A DNA stretch of 64,000 bases from Episyrphus balteatus (lineage: Eukaryota > Arthropoda > Insecta > Diptera > Syrphidae). Made by a program: the position numbers and the translations under genes. Below, one piece after another: positions 41,926-54,013 of the stretch (its first letter is position 1; every line of letters begins with the position of its first letter). The stretch covers positions 8,882,874-8,946,873 of the forward strand of contig NC_079138.1 in assembly GCF_945859705.1 (NCBI RefSeq). The letters run 5' to 3'. The notes under the pieces are model-generated. The model saw nothing but the letters and a program-made list of their open reading frames with translations. It searched no databases and was not told the origin of the DNA.

Positions 41926-42521
41926 ACAATATGATTTAAGGTCTCGTTCCGGGGGCATCCTGCTCTGCATATTCGGTCATGGCCATCACGTCCTCTCGAA
42001 GTTCGGGATTTGGTCGGCAGGGCTTTAATCCTGGTCTTGATGCAATGGATGAAATCGCGTCCTGTCAACAGCTTTGTTGACTCCCTTATCCATCGATGTG
42101 ATGACTTGGCTCCTTTGGCTTCCTTGAGTCCTTTTCCGTCAACTGAATTATGCAGTTTCGTTGCCCTACTGGGCTGCTCTCTGTTGCGAATATTTGTATT
42201 ATGCAGGTTCAACCCTCTCGCTGCAATGTCGATTTCGTTGGCTAGGTGGGTATTGGCGCTGGTGTTTGCTTCTAGATTGGGTAGGGACAAGTTGCTTAAT
42301 CGGTTGTAACTCATTAGTGGAGCGGAGTACCTGACCGATGGTATTCCAAGTCCTACATCTTCAACCGAGGCATGGAAGTACGCGGTTGTTGTGTCGTGTG
42401 GTAGGTCAAGCCATCTACGCACTTCATGCCTTATCTTCCTATCAATTTTATTTAGGGCGCCGATATGTACTTTTCCTAATGTAAGCTGGTGATAAATCTG
42501 GGGAATAAGTACTGTCCTCAA
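41926..42521 (-). pseudogene. R2 copy B, C-terminal part
   Basis: VLIPQIYHQLTLG through CRAGCPRNETLNHIV, nearly identical to copy A. The reading frame then runs into unrelated A+T-rich DNA. Confidence 0.85.
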
Positions 42522-42559
42522 AACATGCAGGCGTTGCTGAGGTTTTAAAGGGGCCCCAG

Positions 42560-43558
42560 TTACACGTTGCAGTTTGAGGGACAGTTCCCTTTGGGGGAAA
42601 ACTCTATCCCAAGATACTTCAATTTGTCAGTCCTTTTCAGAGCTGGGATGTTTTGTTCAGCTATGTTCAACTGATGTCCCAAAATTATATTTGTTTTCTG
42701 TTTTGGCTGACCTTTAATGCTGATTGTGTTGCATTTTGATGGGTTGACAAGCATACCACATGATTGAAGAAAAGTGTGGGTATGGTCTAGCAGCTTCTGG
42801 AGACCTGCTTGTGTTGTTGCGCATAGAATGAGGTCGTCTGCGAAAGCTAGTCCATTCACGGACGCCGTTCCAATATTCCCACATATTTCTGCTGGCAGCG
42901 ATTTTAGCAATCTATCGATTACTATATTAAATATAATTGGTGACATCGGGTCGCCTTGCTTCACGCCACTTTTAGGTGTTATTGGTTCTGAGCACCATTC
43001 CCTAGTAATAATCCTTGTTGAGGAATTGGTGTAGAACATTTCCATATATTCGATGAATCCTCTTGGGGCCCCATATCCAATTAGAGAATCCATTATTGTC
43101 GGATGTGACACCGAGTCGAACGCTTTGGCTACGTCCAGACTCGCTATGAAACAGCTTGAAAAATTCTGGTGCTGGTATCTCAGTAGAAGGTCGAAAATTT
43201 TGGCATTAATGGCGCAGCCGTCCGTGGACGTGAAGGCCTGCTGTCTCTGGTCCAGCGTTATTGCAGAGGTAAGTCTGTTTGCCAGGATACCATGTAATTG
43301 CCTTACTATGACAGACGGTACGGAGATCGGCCTATACACGCCCGGCCTTGATGCATCCGCTTTCTTCGGTATCATCGTTGTCTTAGTTTCCATTAGATGT
43401 TGTGGTAACCGGCCACACCATAGTATAAGGTTGTAAATAGTGCTTTTCACATTATTTGGTATTTTATTCAACTGCTTAGCAGTTAATATATCCGGACCAG
43501 GTGAGGTTGAAGTCGCCACCTTGGTCTTTTCGATTTCATCGATTGTGATGGGCTGCCA
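42560..43558 (-). pseudogene. R2 copy B, reverse transcriptase
   Basis: RT motifs as in copy A (LDVAKAFDSVSH, GVKQGDPMSP, AFADDLIL) plus the nine-residue stretch WCGRLPQHL absent from A. The same break after PSNCNV separates it from the C-terminal part, so that lesion predates the split of the two copies. Confidence 0.9.
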
Positions 43559-43765
43559 TATTGAATTTTTTGAGAGATGGTATTCATATCTTCGGGCTTA
43601 GCGTCAGATCGTTGATTGAAAACATTCTCCCATGTAACATGATGTCCTTTGGAGGCATCGTACCCGTTTGTGGACCTGAAAGAATTGATTTAATGCAACT
43701 ATTCTGATGCTTCGCCCAGTTCCGCTGCACTTCACGGTATTCTTTTCGTCTTCGTGTTCTTCTAT

Positions 43766-44055
43766 TTACGCCAGCTCAATGTTCATGAAGCGAGTGCCTT
43801 CTTTCCCTAACTCGGCTTCTTTCCTTGCTAACATACTGCTTTCCTCATCCGACCACCTTGCGTTTATATCTACTCGCAGTCGTTCACCATCCAATTCATT
43901 TGGATGGGCTCTTTTTTTTTGTGGACTCCTAAACCATTTGCTGTACCGAATACTCTTTGACAGTATTGACACTGGTGTTCGGGGTTGTTTTGTATTTGTT
44001 GGTTTGCAGAGCCAGTGGGCACTGGATTTGAAATATTATTATTTATCCGAGGCAT
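43766..44055 (-). pseudogene. R2 copy B, zinc finger and Myb-like part
   Basis: MPRINNNISNPVPTG... with finger CQYCQRVFGTANGLGVHKK. An A run (about 43913-43921) is one base longer than the coding phase allows and shifts the frame before the Myb-like RWSDEESSML. Confidence 0.85.
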
Positions 44056-44115
44056 TGTATTTTATTTTGGACCAAAAAAGAATTGACCGAAGGGGCTGGT
44101 AACACCAAGAAGCCT

Positions 44116-44182
44116 TACTCTGTTAGCCTTACACATATTATAATGTGTACGTTACCCTCGGGCACCACGAGGAGGTAGAGTA
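44116..44182 (-). ncRNA. HDV-like ribozyme core, R2 copy B
   Basis: All core elements of copy A are unchanged: P2 TACTCT/AGAGTA, P3 ACC/GGT with loop TCCTCGT, P4 hairpin TACACAT/ATGTGTA, J4/2 GGCTAAC (catalytic C opposite 44126). The P1 5' strand is again not evident. Confidence 0.75.
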
Positions 44183-44205
44183 TAGGCGCGTCTATGATCT
44201 CTAAA

Positions 44206-44219
44206 TAAGAGAGTCATAG

Positions 44220-44235
<16 letters not shown>
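44206..44235 (-). repeat. 15-bp duplication at the R2 copy B 5' junction
   Basis: TAAGAGAGTCATAGT twice on the + strand, the reverse complement of the duplication in copy A. Confidence 0.9.
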
Positions 44236-44259
<24 letters not shown>

Positions 44260-44326
44260 ACTTGAATTTCTTCACTTTGACATTCAGAGCACTGATCAGA
44301 AATCACATTGTGTCAACACTCGTTAG

Positions 44327-44368
<42 letters not shown>

Positions 44369-44524
44369 CAAGTCCGTGCTAGTTCTGAATTGATTGTTAA
44401 TTGATAGTCGTTATAAATCAAAAAAACATACCTTGCGATATATCTTAAGATTTTTAGCAAGAAAATTCCACAATTGGTTACGTAAACTACTATCCGGGGA
44501 ACGAAATTCAAATTTCAAGAATTC
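44221..44524 (-). rRNA. 28S rRNA fragment (inverted), upstream flank of R2 copy B
   Basis: Reverse complement of the 3' two-thirds of the fragment at 10630-11103. It keeps about 14 bp near 44460 that copy A has lost, and lacks copy A's 4-bp insertion. Its far end (44524) is fused to R2b rather than to more 28S. Confidence 0.9.
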
Positions 44525-44654
44525 AGCTAGTAGTGTTGGACCCTCACCAACCAAAATCACATATTCACATGCGATGTTATTACATGAGCCGCCTTCTTTC
44601 TCGCTCCGGATTTCTTGATGTTGCGGGGGCGTGTCCCCAGAGTATGTGACGTAG

Positions 44655-45200
44655 TTAGCCAACTCCTGTTCTAACCACACTGGTCATTTTGTTCCACCTG
44701 TTCCAATTGGTAGAACTTCCTTGTAGTACTCTTGTTGTTATTCCGGCTAAGAGTTTCTTCGATAACCCAAGGCGCTGCAAGTATTCGGCCGACTTTGATG
44801 CCCATATTCCTCTCCATGAAATGGTACATGTCGAAAGGGAGATGTCTGTTGTTCTGACATTATTCGCAGCTGCTAGCTGGTTGACCAAGTCGGTGTTGTT
44901 AGCATAGTAGCACTTTTTTCTTTCGTGTGCGCTATTAATCGATGTTGCTCCACTCACAACTTGGGAGTCGATGACATGGACTCTACCATCTTTAGTCGCC
45001 ACGATATCCGGTTTTCTAAGACCCTCCACTGTATGTATATGAGGCTCTTCCTGCACTCTGTATCCTTTGTCTTTAAGTCCATGAACCAGTGTCTTGCATA
45101 CTGCATTCTGTCTTCTAATACGACCACCATGCGTACGATGACAGCCCTGGATGACATGTGCAGCTGTTTCCTCCATATTGCAACCTGCTCGACACCGAAC
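44655..45200 (-). pseudogene. R2b C-terminal CCHC finger and restriction-like endonuclease
   Basis: The CCHC motif is CRAGCNMEETAAHVIQGC followed by HRTHGGRIRRQN. The restriction-like endonuclease shows RKPDIVATKDGRVHVIDSQV, with the PD...D pair, then HERKKCYY supplying a Lys. This domain cuts the target DNA in R2-clade elements. It is the only one in the window, since copies A and B lost theirs. Frame open to MTSVVRTGVG. Confidence 0.9.
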
Positions 45201-45504
45201 ATCACTACGAGTTCTCCTAGGCCTCTCGTCGTTCGAATCTAGGTTGCAAGACAGTTGACTCGAACATAGATATTTTGGATGAATTCTCTACCAGGGACAG
45301 CAAAAAGGCTATTCTCCATCCATAGCTTTGCTTTGACTTAGCGGCTTCTCTAATTTCAGCACCATCTGTTGATTCATAAAGGCCTTCAGCACACCATTTC
45401 TCCCTTGCCTCTTTCGTATACAGTGTGACTCCGTCCTTCCTAAGAACCTTATGACAGAACCAATCTATGGTACAATCTAGGGATGAGGAAGCTCCGTAAT
45501 ATTT

Positions 45505-46415
45505 TCAGTCTTTGCTGTGGTTTAAAGGAGCCTTGCTCAGACTTTCCATATACGGAGCCAAATCGTGTCCAGCCTTCTTTGGCCCAATTGGTCTAATGTC
45601 CACACCGAGGTACTTCCATTCATGGGATGACGCCAATTGGGGAACTGCTCCATTCTTCAAATTAAACTGTTTCTGGCTCAGGACTTTGTATGTTTTCCTC
45701 TTCCCATCCGGGACTATAGAGACTGCTCCACACTTCGAGGTGTTCATTAGGAGACCTTTTTCCTCAGCCTTCGATTCCATCAGGTTAAGGGATGTCTGCA
45801 TACCATGTTTTGTTGATGTCACCAGGATGATGTCGTCAGAATAGGCAAAGGCGTTTATTCTACTGTCGTTTATGCCGTATCCAACATCTGAAGGTATTAC
45901 TGCCAACACGTCGTCAATGATCATAAAAAATATGTATGCAGACAGTGGATCTCCCTGCTTGACTCCTCTCTGCACCCTTATCTCCTCCACCTCTCTCCAT
46001 CACTCTCGATCACAGTAGTTGAAAGTTGATATGCCCTTGTGATGTAGTTGTTGAAGGCAGATGGTAGGCCTCTTCGTCTCAACATTTCACTGATAGCATG
46101 ATGGCTGACGCTGTCAAATGCCTTGGCTACATCAAGTGACGCGATATGTAACTCCTTAAGGTTGCGTCTCGAGTCATCCAGTAGTGTAGCCAGAACCGCA
46201 AGATTTTCTGCACATCCATCCTCTAAGCACCTTTGTTTCTCATCGATAAGACCACTAGACCGAAGTCTAGTAGCGAAGATCTTGTGCATCTGCCTTACTG
46301 CAACCGAAGTAATGCTTATTGGTCTGAAGTGGCCTGGTTCTGAAGCTCCAGACTTTTTGGGTACAAAAATAGTCCTACTTGTCATGAGTTCCGATGGGAT
46401 TCCACCATTTTCCAT
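45505..46415 (-). pseudogene. R2b reverse transcriptase
   Basis: Minus-strand frames 46415-45978 and 45990-45505. SRTIFVPKKSGA, GHFRPISITSVAVRQMH, IASLDVAKAFDSVSH (motif A), GVKQGDPLSAY and NAFAYSDDIILV (catalytic DD, with Ser before it where most non-LTR RTs have Ala), then EWKYLGVDI. One phase break at about 45985 and another near 45505. Confidence 0.9.
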
Positions 46416-46418
46416 AAT

Positions 46419-46534
46419 TATTTTATTTTATTTTATTTTATTTTATTTTATTTTATTTTATTTTATTTTATTTTATTTTATTTTATTTTATTTTATTTTA
46501 TTTTATTTTATTTTATTTTATTTTATTTTATTTT
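46419..46534 (+). repeat. (TTTTA)n tract
   Basis: Perfect pentamer run that cuts off R2b. Confidence 0.95.
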
Positions 46535-46623
46535 AAATTTTAAGGTTTTATTTGGGCTTTATTGATCTTTATTTTTGGATGCAATTAATGAAACACTTAT
46601 TCAGTAGGGTAACCTAAAAATTT
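46535..46623. repeat. 89-bp inverted-ended spacer, second copy
   Basis: Same as 14198-14286 apart from ACACTAATT reading ACACTTATT, with the same 13-bp inverted ends. Confidence 0.85.
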
Positions 46624-46942
46624 AAAATAAAATAAAATAAAATAAAATAAAATAAAATAAAATAAAATAAAACAAAACAAAATAAAATAAAATAAAATAA
46701 AATAAAATAAAATAAAATAAAATTAAATAAAATAAAATAAAATAAAATAAAATAAAATAAAATAAAATAAAATAAAATAAAATAAAATAAAATAAAATAA
46801 AATAAAATAAAATAAAATAAAATAAAATAAAATAAAATAAAATAAAATAAAATAAAATAAAATAAAATAAAATAAAATAAAATAAAATAAAATAAAATAA
46901 AATAAAATAAAATAAAATAAAATAAAATAAAATAAAATAAAA
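46624..46942 (+). repeat. (TAAAA)n tract leading into unit 3
   Basis: About 64 units, ending at the same AGAGAAAGAATT leader word as at 14605. Confidence 0.95.
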
Positions 46943-48811
46943 GAGAAAGAATTAAATTAAATATTAAATATAATACCCTCGTGGTACTTTCCTACGGCGT
47001 TGTTGGAAATTTTATATTTTGTTAAAGATAAAAATTTTATGAGCGAGGAAGAAATTTCAGGAGCTCCAGAGTGTGTGAAAATGAGTGATGTTGATTTGAT
47101 TGGTCTAAACGTCCGATTATGATGCGTTGGGCTACTTGTCGGACAAGGGTAAGGTACAAAAGTTCACCAAAAAAAGGGAGTTTCTTAAGCGTTGGCATCT
47201 CACTGGTGTCAATTGGGACTTATATAGAGTTAATATCGAGCGTAGGGTCGTGTTAGTTTCTTTGCAAGAATTCATAGGGCGCTCAATTGATGGTAAAATT
47301 CAGTGGTTGAATAACAGTAATTGGGAAGTCAATGATAGGCTCCTCAAGAAATTCAGTAGGAAAACCCAAGGAAGATCAGATGGTGGACCTCTGAACTGAC
47401 CGAGTTCCGTAGATTAGTCAGAAGATCAAGGATGAAATTCCAGAGGGCTAGGAGTTCAAGGCAATCAGATGTTGACCAGTTTAAGAGTGCTTATAGGCAA
47501 GTCCTTTCAGAATACAAGAGCATGCTAACTAGAGCAAAAGAAAGTGATTGGAACTCGTTTCTAGATAGGAACAGGGATGGCCCATGGGGTCAACTTTTTA
47601 AAATCTGTAGAAAAAAGGATCAGGAAATAGGAGCTATCAGGGAAGGTGACATTGTTCTCCAAACCTGGAAAGATTGTATAGGAGCCTTAGTTAGAAATTT
47701 CTTCCCCAGGTCTGAGCTTCCAGCTGCCTCGTTGGCGAATGAGCAGATTGAAGCTCCTAAGTTAGAGAGAAATGAGGTGGAAATAGCAGTAGATAGACTT
47801 AGGGCGAGAAAATCCCCGGGATTTGACGGTAAAACAGGTGAGATGGTTATTGCTGTGTGGGAAGTTGTTCCAGAATACCTGATTGAACTCTACGCAAGTT
47901 GCATTAGGGAAAGCTATTTCCCAACTGATTGGAAGCATGCAAAGGTCATGACTCTCCTGAAGTCTCAGGACAAGCCGAACAGTGATCCGCGGTCATACCG
48001 CGGTATAAGTCTTCTCCCAGCCCTTGTAAAAGTGCTGGAGAGAATCATGATAGACAGACTAATGGAAGTCATTACGGATCCATGTCCTTATCAATTTGGC
48101 TTCACTCCAGGACGCAGCGTTGAAGATGCATGGTCTCACGTGAGCACATGTGTCAGGGACTCAACGTCTAAATATGTCTTAGGTATATTCATTGATTTTA
48201 AGGGTACTTGTGATACTTTAGAATGGTCTAGGGTGGCAGACAAGCTGGCGTTAGTTAGTTGTAGGGATTAGCACTCTGGAAGAGTTATTTCACAGATAGA
48301 AGGGCGACAGTCATGCGAGCGCATGATAGTTTGTCGATAGAGTTCCAGAGAGGTTGTCCTCAGGGGTCAATAGGAGGGCCATACCTTTGGAATTTGATGA
48401 TGGATTCGCTACTTGCAGATCTTAGCTCGGGTTTCAGCACTGGTCCTGACAACCACCACGGCCCGTAGAAGTGTAGTGCTTTCGCCGATGACTTACTAGT
48501 CTTAGTCGAAGGTCAAGCACGACGAACACTTGAAACTGAAGGGAAGTTTGTTTTGGAAAAAGTGCGCGCATGGGGATCAAGTGTGGGTGTCGAACTCTCA
48601 ATAGAGAAAACATTAATAATGCTCCTCAAGGGAAGATTGTCTGGCAATCGGCCTCCGTGCATTAGGATTGATAGGGATGCTGTTTCGGTGGGACCAGCAT
48701 AAAATATGAAAAGGTCGTTAGATATCTTGTTATAACGGTTGGTGAGAGAATGAACTCCCTTCCCACTTGGGGAAAATAAACTCTTTGTAGCTTGTGTCAC
48801 TTTTGGGGAAT
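46943..48811 (+). pseudogene. R1 piece A: leader, ORF1 start fused to ORF2 RT (unit 3)
   Basis: As in unit 1, with the same phase breaks and the AFADDLLVLVEG site near 48480. Differences: LPALVKVLE for LPALGKVLE, and FKGTCD for FKGACD. Confidence 0.9.
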
Positions 48812-49249
48812 TTTGGTACCCTTTGGCGTGTGTTGTGTCGTGTCTCTTATAAGCAGGCATAAAATTATACCTGCTGTATTTATGCCTGACCCTTCCCGGA
48901 AAGGTAAATAAAAAGTGGTGAAAGTGCGAGGAACAAACAAATTGCTGTTCCAGGAACACATAAGTGCAGCTGGTGGTTATAAAGTATTAGAGCGAGGAAC
49001 TGGAAAATTTTGTATTCCCATTCCAGGAACTCATTAAGTAGTTAAAACAGTTAAAACAGTGTGCGAGCAGATTGTTGTTCTGGGAACTCAAAGTGCAGCT
49101 GGGTTATTTTGAGAAATTGTGCGTCCATTGTTTTGTGCCGTGTACGTCCCATTTTCGGAGAATTGTTTGTCGGAAAATAAATAAAAATAATACCCTCGTG
49201 GTATTTTCCTACGGCGGTGGAAATTTTTATATTTTAAGAAGAACATTTT
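48812..49249 (+). promoter_or_regulatory. R1 5' UTR, piece B (unit 3)
   Basis: Same leader as 16475-16912. Confidence 0.75.
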
Positions 49250-50122
49250 ATGAGCGAGGAAGAAATTCCAAGAACTCCAAAGTGCGTGCTAAGTGTGGAA
49301 GTGAAAATGAGTGATATCAACTTAGTGGGTTTAACGTCCGATTGTGACGCGTTGGGCTATGTATCGGACAAGGGGAAGAAAAAGAAACTCACTAAAAAAA
49401 GCCAATGCGAGTGACAGTGAAACGGTTAAGATGAATAAAGAAAATAAAGAAGGAAAGTCAGAAGAGGACGTTAGGACTAAATTCACCCAGTCGGTAGGTC
49501 CTGAACTAGGGAAGATTAGGGTCCACTCAATCGGCGCAAATAAGAAGGGCGAATTCGTTGTTAGGGTTCCTACGGAAAATGAAAGGGTAGGAATTTTGGA
49601 TCATCCCAAAATGAAGGAGCTAGGTCTAACTGGGTAGTTCAGCACCAAATTAGGTCAAAAAGTTGTGATTAAGAGGAGTCTTAGGCAGTTCAGTGTAGAA
49701 GCATTTGCTAGCGACCTCCATAGGAAGAATTTGGCCGACCTCAGTGAAGAGGAGTTTAAGAAGAATGTAAGGATAGTTTCAGAATGGAAAGTAGGAACGG
49801 GTTTCGTAGATGTCATCATTGAAAGTAGCGAAAGCATTTTTAAGTTCTTCATGGCCGCCAGAAGAGTATTTATTAAATACTCTTCATTTGAAGTTACAGA
49901 ACTTCCGGCAATCCCTAATTGCAGGAGATGCTTGGCCACAAATCACATGTTCGCTAGGTGCAAAGCGAGGGATATTGTTTGCAGGAATTGTGGAAACGAG
50001 GGGCACATCGCCAGAATGCGCACCAAGGCTATTCATTGAAGGGACTGTGCAAAGAACGGTTGGGTGGCAGGGCACGAGATATTGTCAGACAAGTGTCCTT
50101 GGTATAAGGACCAGGTAGCTAG
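49250..50122 (+). pseudogene. R1 ORF1, piece B (unit 3)
   Basis: Same as unit 1 but with the knuckle region undeleted: CRRCLATNHMFARCKARDIVCRNCGNEGHIAR, where the last Cys of the second knuckle is lost to a frameshift (RMRTK). It shares FSVEAFASD with unit 4 against FSVEPFASD in units 1 and 2. Confidence 0.85.
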
Positions 50123-50143
50123 GAGGGGAAGTCGATTCTAAAC

Positions 50144-50572
50144 ATGAAGGTACAATTAATCCAATTAAATTGTCAGGGCGCATATAGGGCGATAATAGAT
50201 GTTGGGGTCTTTTTGTGCAACGCCAAGTGTAGCTTTGCGCTGTTGCAGGAACCTTATTTTTCCAATGGAAGCCTAAGGGGACTGCCAGCTGCAATGCGAT
50301 CATTCACCAACAGGAGTGGCAGTGCTGCTATTGTGGTGAATCATGTAAACACGGGAGCGTTATTAGTGTGTGAAAGTGAGTATGGTCTAAGTGTGTGCGT
50401 GGAAGGTGAGTTTTTTAGGATGTATCTTTACAGTGTTTACTGCAAATTCTCTGAAGAAATTCAACAATATATAGGTTTCATGAATAGGGTGTTAGAGTAA
50501 GTGGGAAGCGATTCTCTAATTTTCGGAACTGATGCCAACGCAATTTCATCCGTGTGGGATGTCAACGATCTT
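50144..50572 (+). pseudogene. R1 ORF2 endonuclease N half, piece B (unit 3)
   Basis: Same as unit 1, stop at 50498-50500. SAAIVVN replaces SAAIVLN, as in unit 4. Confidence 0.85.
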
Positions 50573-50885
50573 CTCGGTATATTTTATTACGGATCAGTGA
50601 AGTTGTGCGCGTCCCTTATAAACAGGTATAAAATTATACCTGCTGTATTTTTGGTGCGTGACCCTTCGCGGAAGAGATAATAAAAGTGGTGAAGTGCGAG
50701 GAATTAGCAAATTGCTGTTCCAGGAACACGAGTGCAGCTGGTGGCTATAAAAATTTTAGAGCGAGGATTTGGGAAATTTTGTTTTCCAATTCCAGGAACT
50801 CATTTAAGTGGTTGGTGAGCGAATTTGTTGTTCTAGGAACACAAGTGCAGCTGTGTTGTTTTCGGTTTGTTCGGGAAATTGTGCA
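50573..50885 (+). promoter_or_regulatory. R1 5' UTR, piece C (unit 3)
   Basis: Same leader as 18178-18490. Confidence 0.75.
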
Positions 50886-51435
50886 TAAGTGGGAAGCGAT
50901 TCTCTAATTTTCGGAACTGATGCCAACGCAATTTCATCCGCGTGGTTCTCAAAAATGAGGGGACATTCTTCCGAATCTCGTAAAATTAGCAGGGGAGTTG
51001 AGCTAACGGAGTGGATGGTTGAAAGAAATGTGTACAGCATCAATCAACCGAGCGAGCTGTACACATTTCATAGTACAAATGGGAAGAGTGACATCGACGT
51101 GACACTGGTGAATGGTGCAGCAGACAGCTCGTTCAGCTTTCACTGGACAATTCTCGGGGGAAGAGGGGTGAGTAACCACAACAAAGTTATCGTTGAGATT
51201 ACTCCCCTTACCGAAACTCGGGGTGTCCTGGGGGATCTGAATGAGAGGCGCTGGCAACTGAACAATGTCAATTGGACGTTGTATCAGGAGCTAATCAAAG
51301 CCAGACTTGAGTCAATGCCACTCAGTGTGTTTGAGGATTTAAGCATCGATGTTAAACTCGTTCGCTTAAATGAGTGTGTGTGGGATGATAACGATCTTCT
51401 CTTTCGGAAATTTCGTAAGGAAAACCTTTCAGCGA
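50886..51435 (+). pseudogene. R1 ORF2 endonuclease C half and linker start, piece C (unit 3)
   Basis: Same as unit 2, ending at the transposon junction. Confidence 0.85.
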
Positions 51436-53719
51436 CTAATGGCCCATTTAGGCAAAAGTGTTTGCAATATTCATTCTTCGGGTATGAAATAATGATATAA
51501 TGAAAAACTTTTATATCACTGGATTCAAAAATGTTTGGAGCTCGAGTATTTGAAAAAAAATTTCAATTTAGGTTATTGGTGTGCCTTATAGAGCAAGTCA
51601 AAGTTAATAATTCTTTTATTATGAAAAAAAAATCTGTTTTTTATTTTTTTTTCTTAGCTTCTAAAACGTTTTGATTTTTATTTTTTTTCAAATGCTATGG
51701 TAATTATTTAAACCAAAATTAAAAAAAAAAAAAAGTAAAAAATTATTATTTAATTGTTTAATTTAATGTTTTTTGAAACACTGTTTTTTGCACACTTTTT
51801 CGACTTCAAATTGCATAGCTGATTCAAAATCCTTATATATTTCTTAATAAAAATCCAAAAGCTCAGCTGCGTCCTTTTGCATTCAACTGAGCTAGAGCGA
51901 TTTGATTTGATAAGGTCAGTCATTTTTTCTACATTTTTTTTTCATGTGTGAAAATCAAATCTTGGAAAATTAGAGTTCTTTGTTTTGTGTGTGGTGGATT
52001 TCAATAACATGATTTTTTATTTAAAAGGAAAAACATATTTTATGTATATTTATTACCTAATTTTGTTTGAAAGGGTTTTATAGCTAATTTCTTTTAAACC
52101 TCTTATACAACTTTTAATTAATTATGCATTTATTGTTGGGAAGATATCATTAAATTCCATTCAAGTACTTTAATTAATAAGTGTTTTTTACCGGATTTAA
52201 GAATTTTCTAATATTTTAATATAAAATAAACAAATAGTTTTCATGGGATGTCATAAAATTATAAGTAATAAAAGGATTTGAATATTTTTTAGTGCTGGTA
52301 TTTATTTTTAAGGTATAAAAAGATGAAACACTTAGATGAAATTATCATTTAAAGTTTTAAAGAGCAGTCGCATAGTTGAAAAAAAATATTTAAAATGGAT
52401 ACATCGCATAACAATTTGTTTGATGATTGACGGAAATTTTTTAAACGAATTGACAGAAACAAAGTCTACGCGGTCATGTCCGATATTCAGAAGGACACAG
52501 AAAAGCTTCAACAATCATGATGAATCAAATGAGGATGAACATAACTTCCAATATGGAATATCTCCACTGCATGCTAGAATCAGTTGCATCGAATTTATTT
52601 TGAAACTTGCGTATACCCTTCGATAAGAAGAACAAGATTCTCATGAATCTATTGGGAATAAGGAGATGGAAAAGAGAAGAAAACAAGCGATCCAAACGCG
52701 TTTTCGAGATGAGCTTTGACTTGATGTGGATAAACCAAAGCAAGGCTATGGAAATACTAATAATGGAAACACTTCAAGGAGAACAATTAGATGAAACGGC
52801 TCGAATAACTAGAGTCAATGGAGAAGTTATTATGATGCTGAAAATAATACCTACTGAATGTTTTGAATTGCAGGGAAGTGGTGAATGCAGTTAAATTTGG
52901 AGACTATACTAAGAAAACAGCAGAGCTTCTAAAAAAAAGTATCCTGAAAAACTACTCACGCCTACTCTTCACAAAATATTGGTCCATAGTCAAAATATCA
53001 TCGAATATCAATCACTTCTACTTGGAGAACTGTCAGAAGAAGCCCAGGAGTGCAAAATTAAAGACTACAAGAAGTACAGATAAAATACGTGCAAAGTTTT
53101 AAGGATTCGGCAGAATGAAGACCTATTTAACATGCTTGCAACCTAATTGGATACACTTATTTCTTCCTTAAGGCATGTAAGAAACCAAAAAGATCTGAAA
53201 GAGCAATACTCTCCAGAAATGATGAGTTTATTACAAATTACCCCGGACTTAGATGATAGTTTAAAAAAAAAACTAGTGTTTTTTATATGTCAATTTGTTA
53301 CTTTTATCTTTTTCCACAGTTTGACTTCTAATATATTACTGAAATACATTATAAATGTACTCTTCTATACAGAAAAATAAAAAATTGCATACAAATTAAA
53401 AAAAAAAAAATAAAAAAAATTCTCCCCACTGTTTCACTCGAATTGGTTCCTTTCCTTTTTCCCCACTGTGTCACTTAACTCAGATTACTTCAGAAATTGA
53501 TTTTTGACGATTGTATATCAAAATACCATTATGTTTACAACCTTATCTAAAACTTCTTACTTTAACACCAAATTCTGAAACACCCTGTAAAGTTTTTTTT
53601 TGAAACTCACAATTTCCATAGCCTTGGAAATTTCCTTCAAGATACAAATTTGTGGCGATATCTTTATTTGTTTAGAAGATATTAATTTTGCAAGCAAAAA
53701 AGTCAAAACGGGCCACTGT
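51436..53719 (+). mobile_element. Degenerate DNA transposon in R1 ORF2 (unit 3)
   Basis: Ends at TGGCCCATTT (51440) and its inverted partner (53706-53715). Decayed protein at about 52395-53265. A local change (TATGAAATAATGATAT at about 51483) is unique to this copy. Confidence 0.75.
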
Positions 53720-54013
53720 GAGGCGTCTGATGGAAATTTTTCCGAACTAAGGACAGAATTTAGGCGGAAAACGGCTGAATATAAGCAAATGTTATATTCA
53801 GCCAAGGAAGAAAATTGGCGGTCTTTCGCGGAAGAGCATAGCGATGATCCTTGGGGGAAGGTTTATCGCATTTGCAGGGAAGGAAAGTTTCTTCGATAGG
53901 TAGCATTAAAAAGGGAAGTGTGACCCATACTACTTGGGATAATTGTGTTGGGGCGTTGATGAGGTCCTTTTTTCCTAGATCGCGTACAAGAATAGATCCA
54001 TCAGAGAGACCTT
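53720..54013 (+). pseudogene. R1 ORF2 linker fragment (unit 3), without the 30-bp deletion
   Basis: Reads RSFAEEHSDDPWGKVYRICRE. The ten residues EEHSDDPWGK are missing in units 1, 2 and 4, and the R1 at 36.3 kb has EEYSDDPWGK here, so unit 3 preserves the ancestral state. Confidence 0.9.

Larger units (their letters stand above)
41926..44205 (-). mobile_element. R2 non-LTR retrotransposon, copy B (inverted, 3'-truncated)
   Basis: Minus-strand counterpart of copy A with the same 5' junction, leader and ORF. It stops inside the CCHC region (after NETLNHIV), slightly earlier than copy A. It lacks the 100-bp duplication and retains the 27 bp missing from copy A's RT, so it is the better record of the ancestor. 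Confidence 0.9.
44525..46417 (-). mobile_element. R2b: a second, distinct R2-lineage element (5'-truncated)
   Basis: On the minus strand from RT to 3' UTR, clearly different in sequence from R2 copies A and B. Its 3' end adjoins 28S in the same orientation, and its 5' end is cut by (TTTTA)n. The 3' UTR is about 130 bp. Confidence 0.8.
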
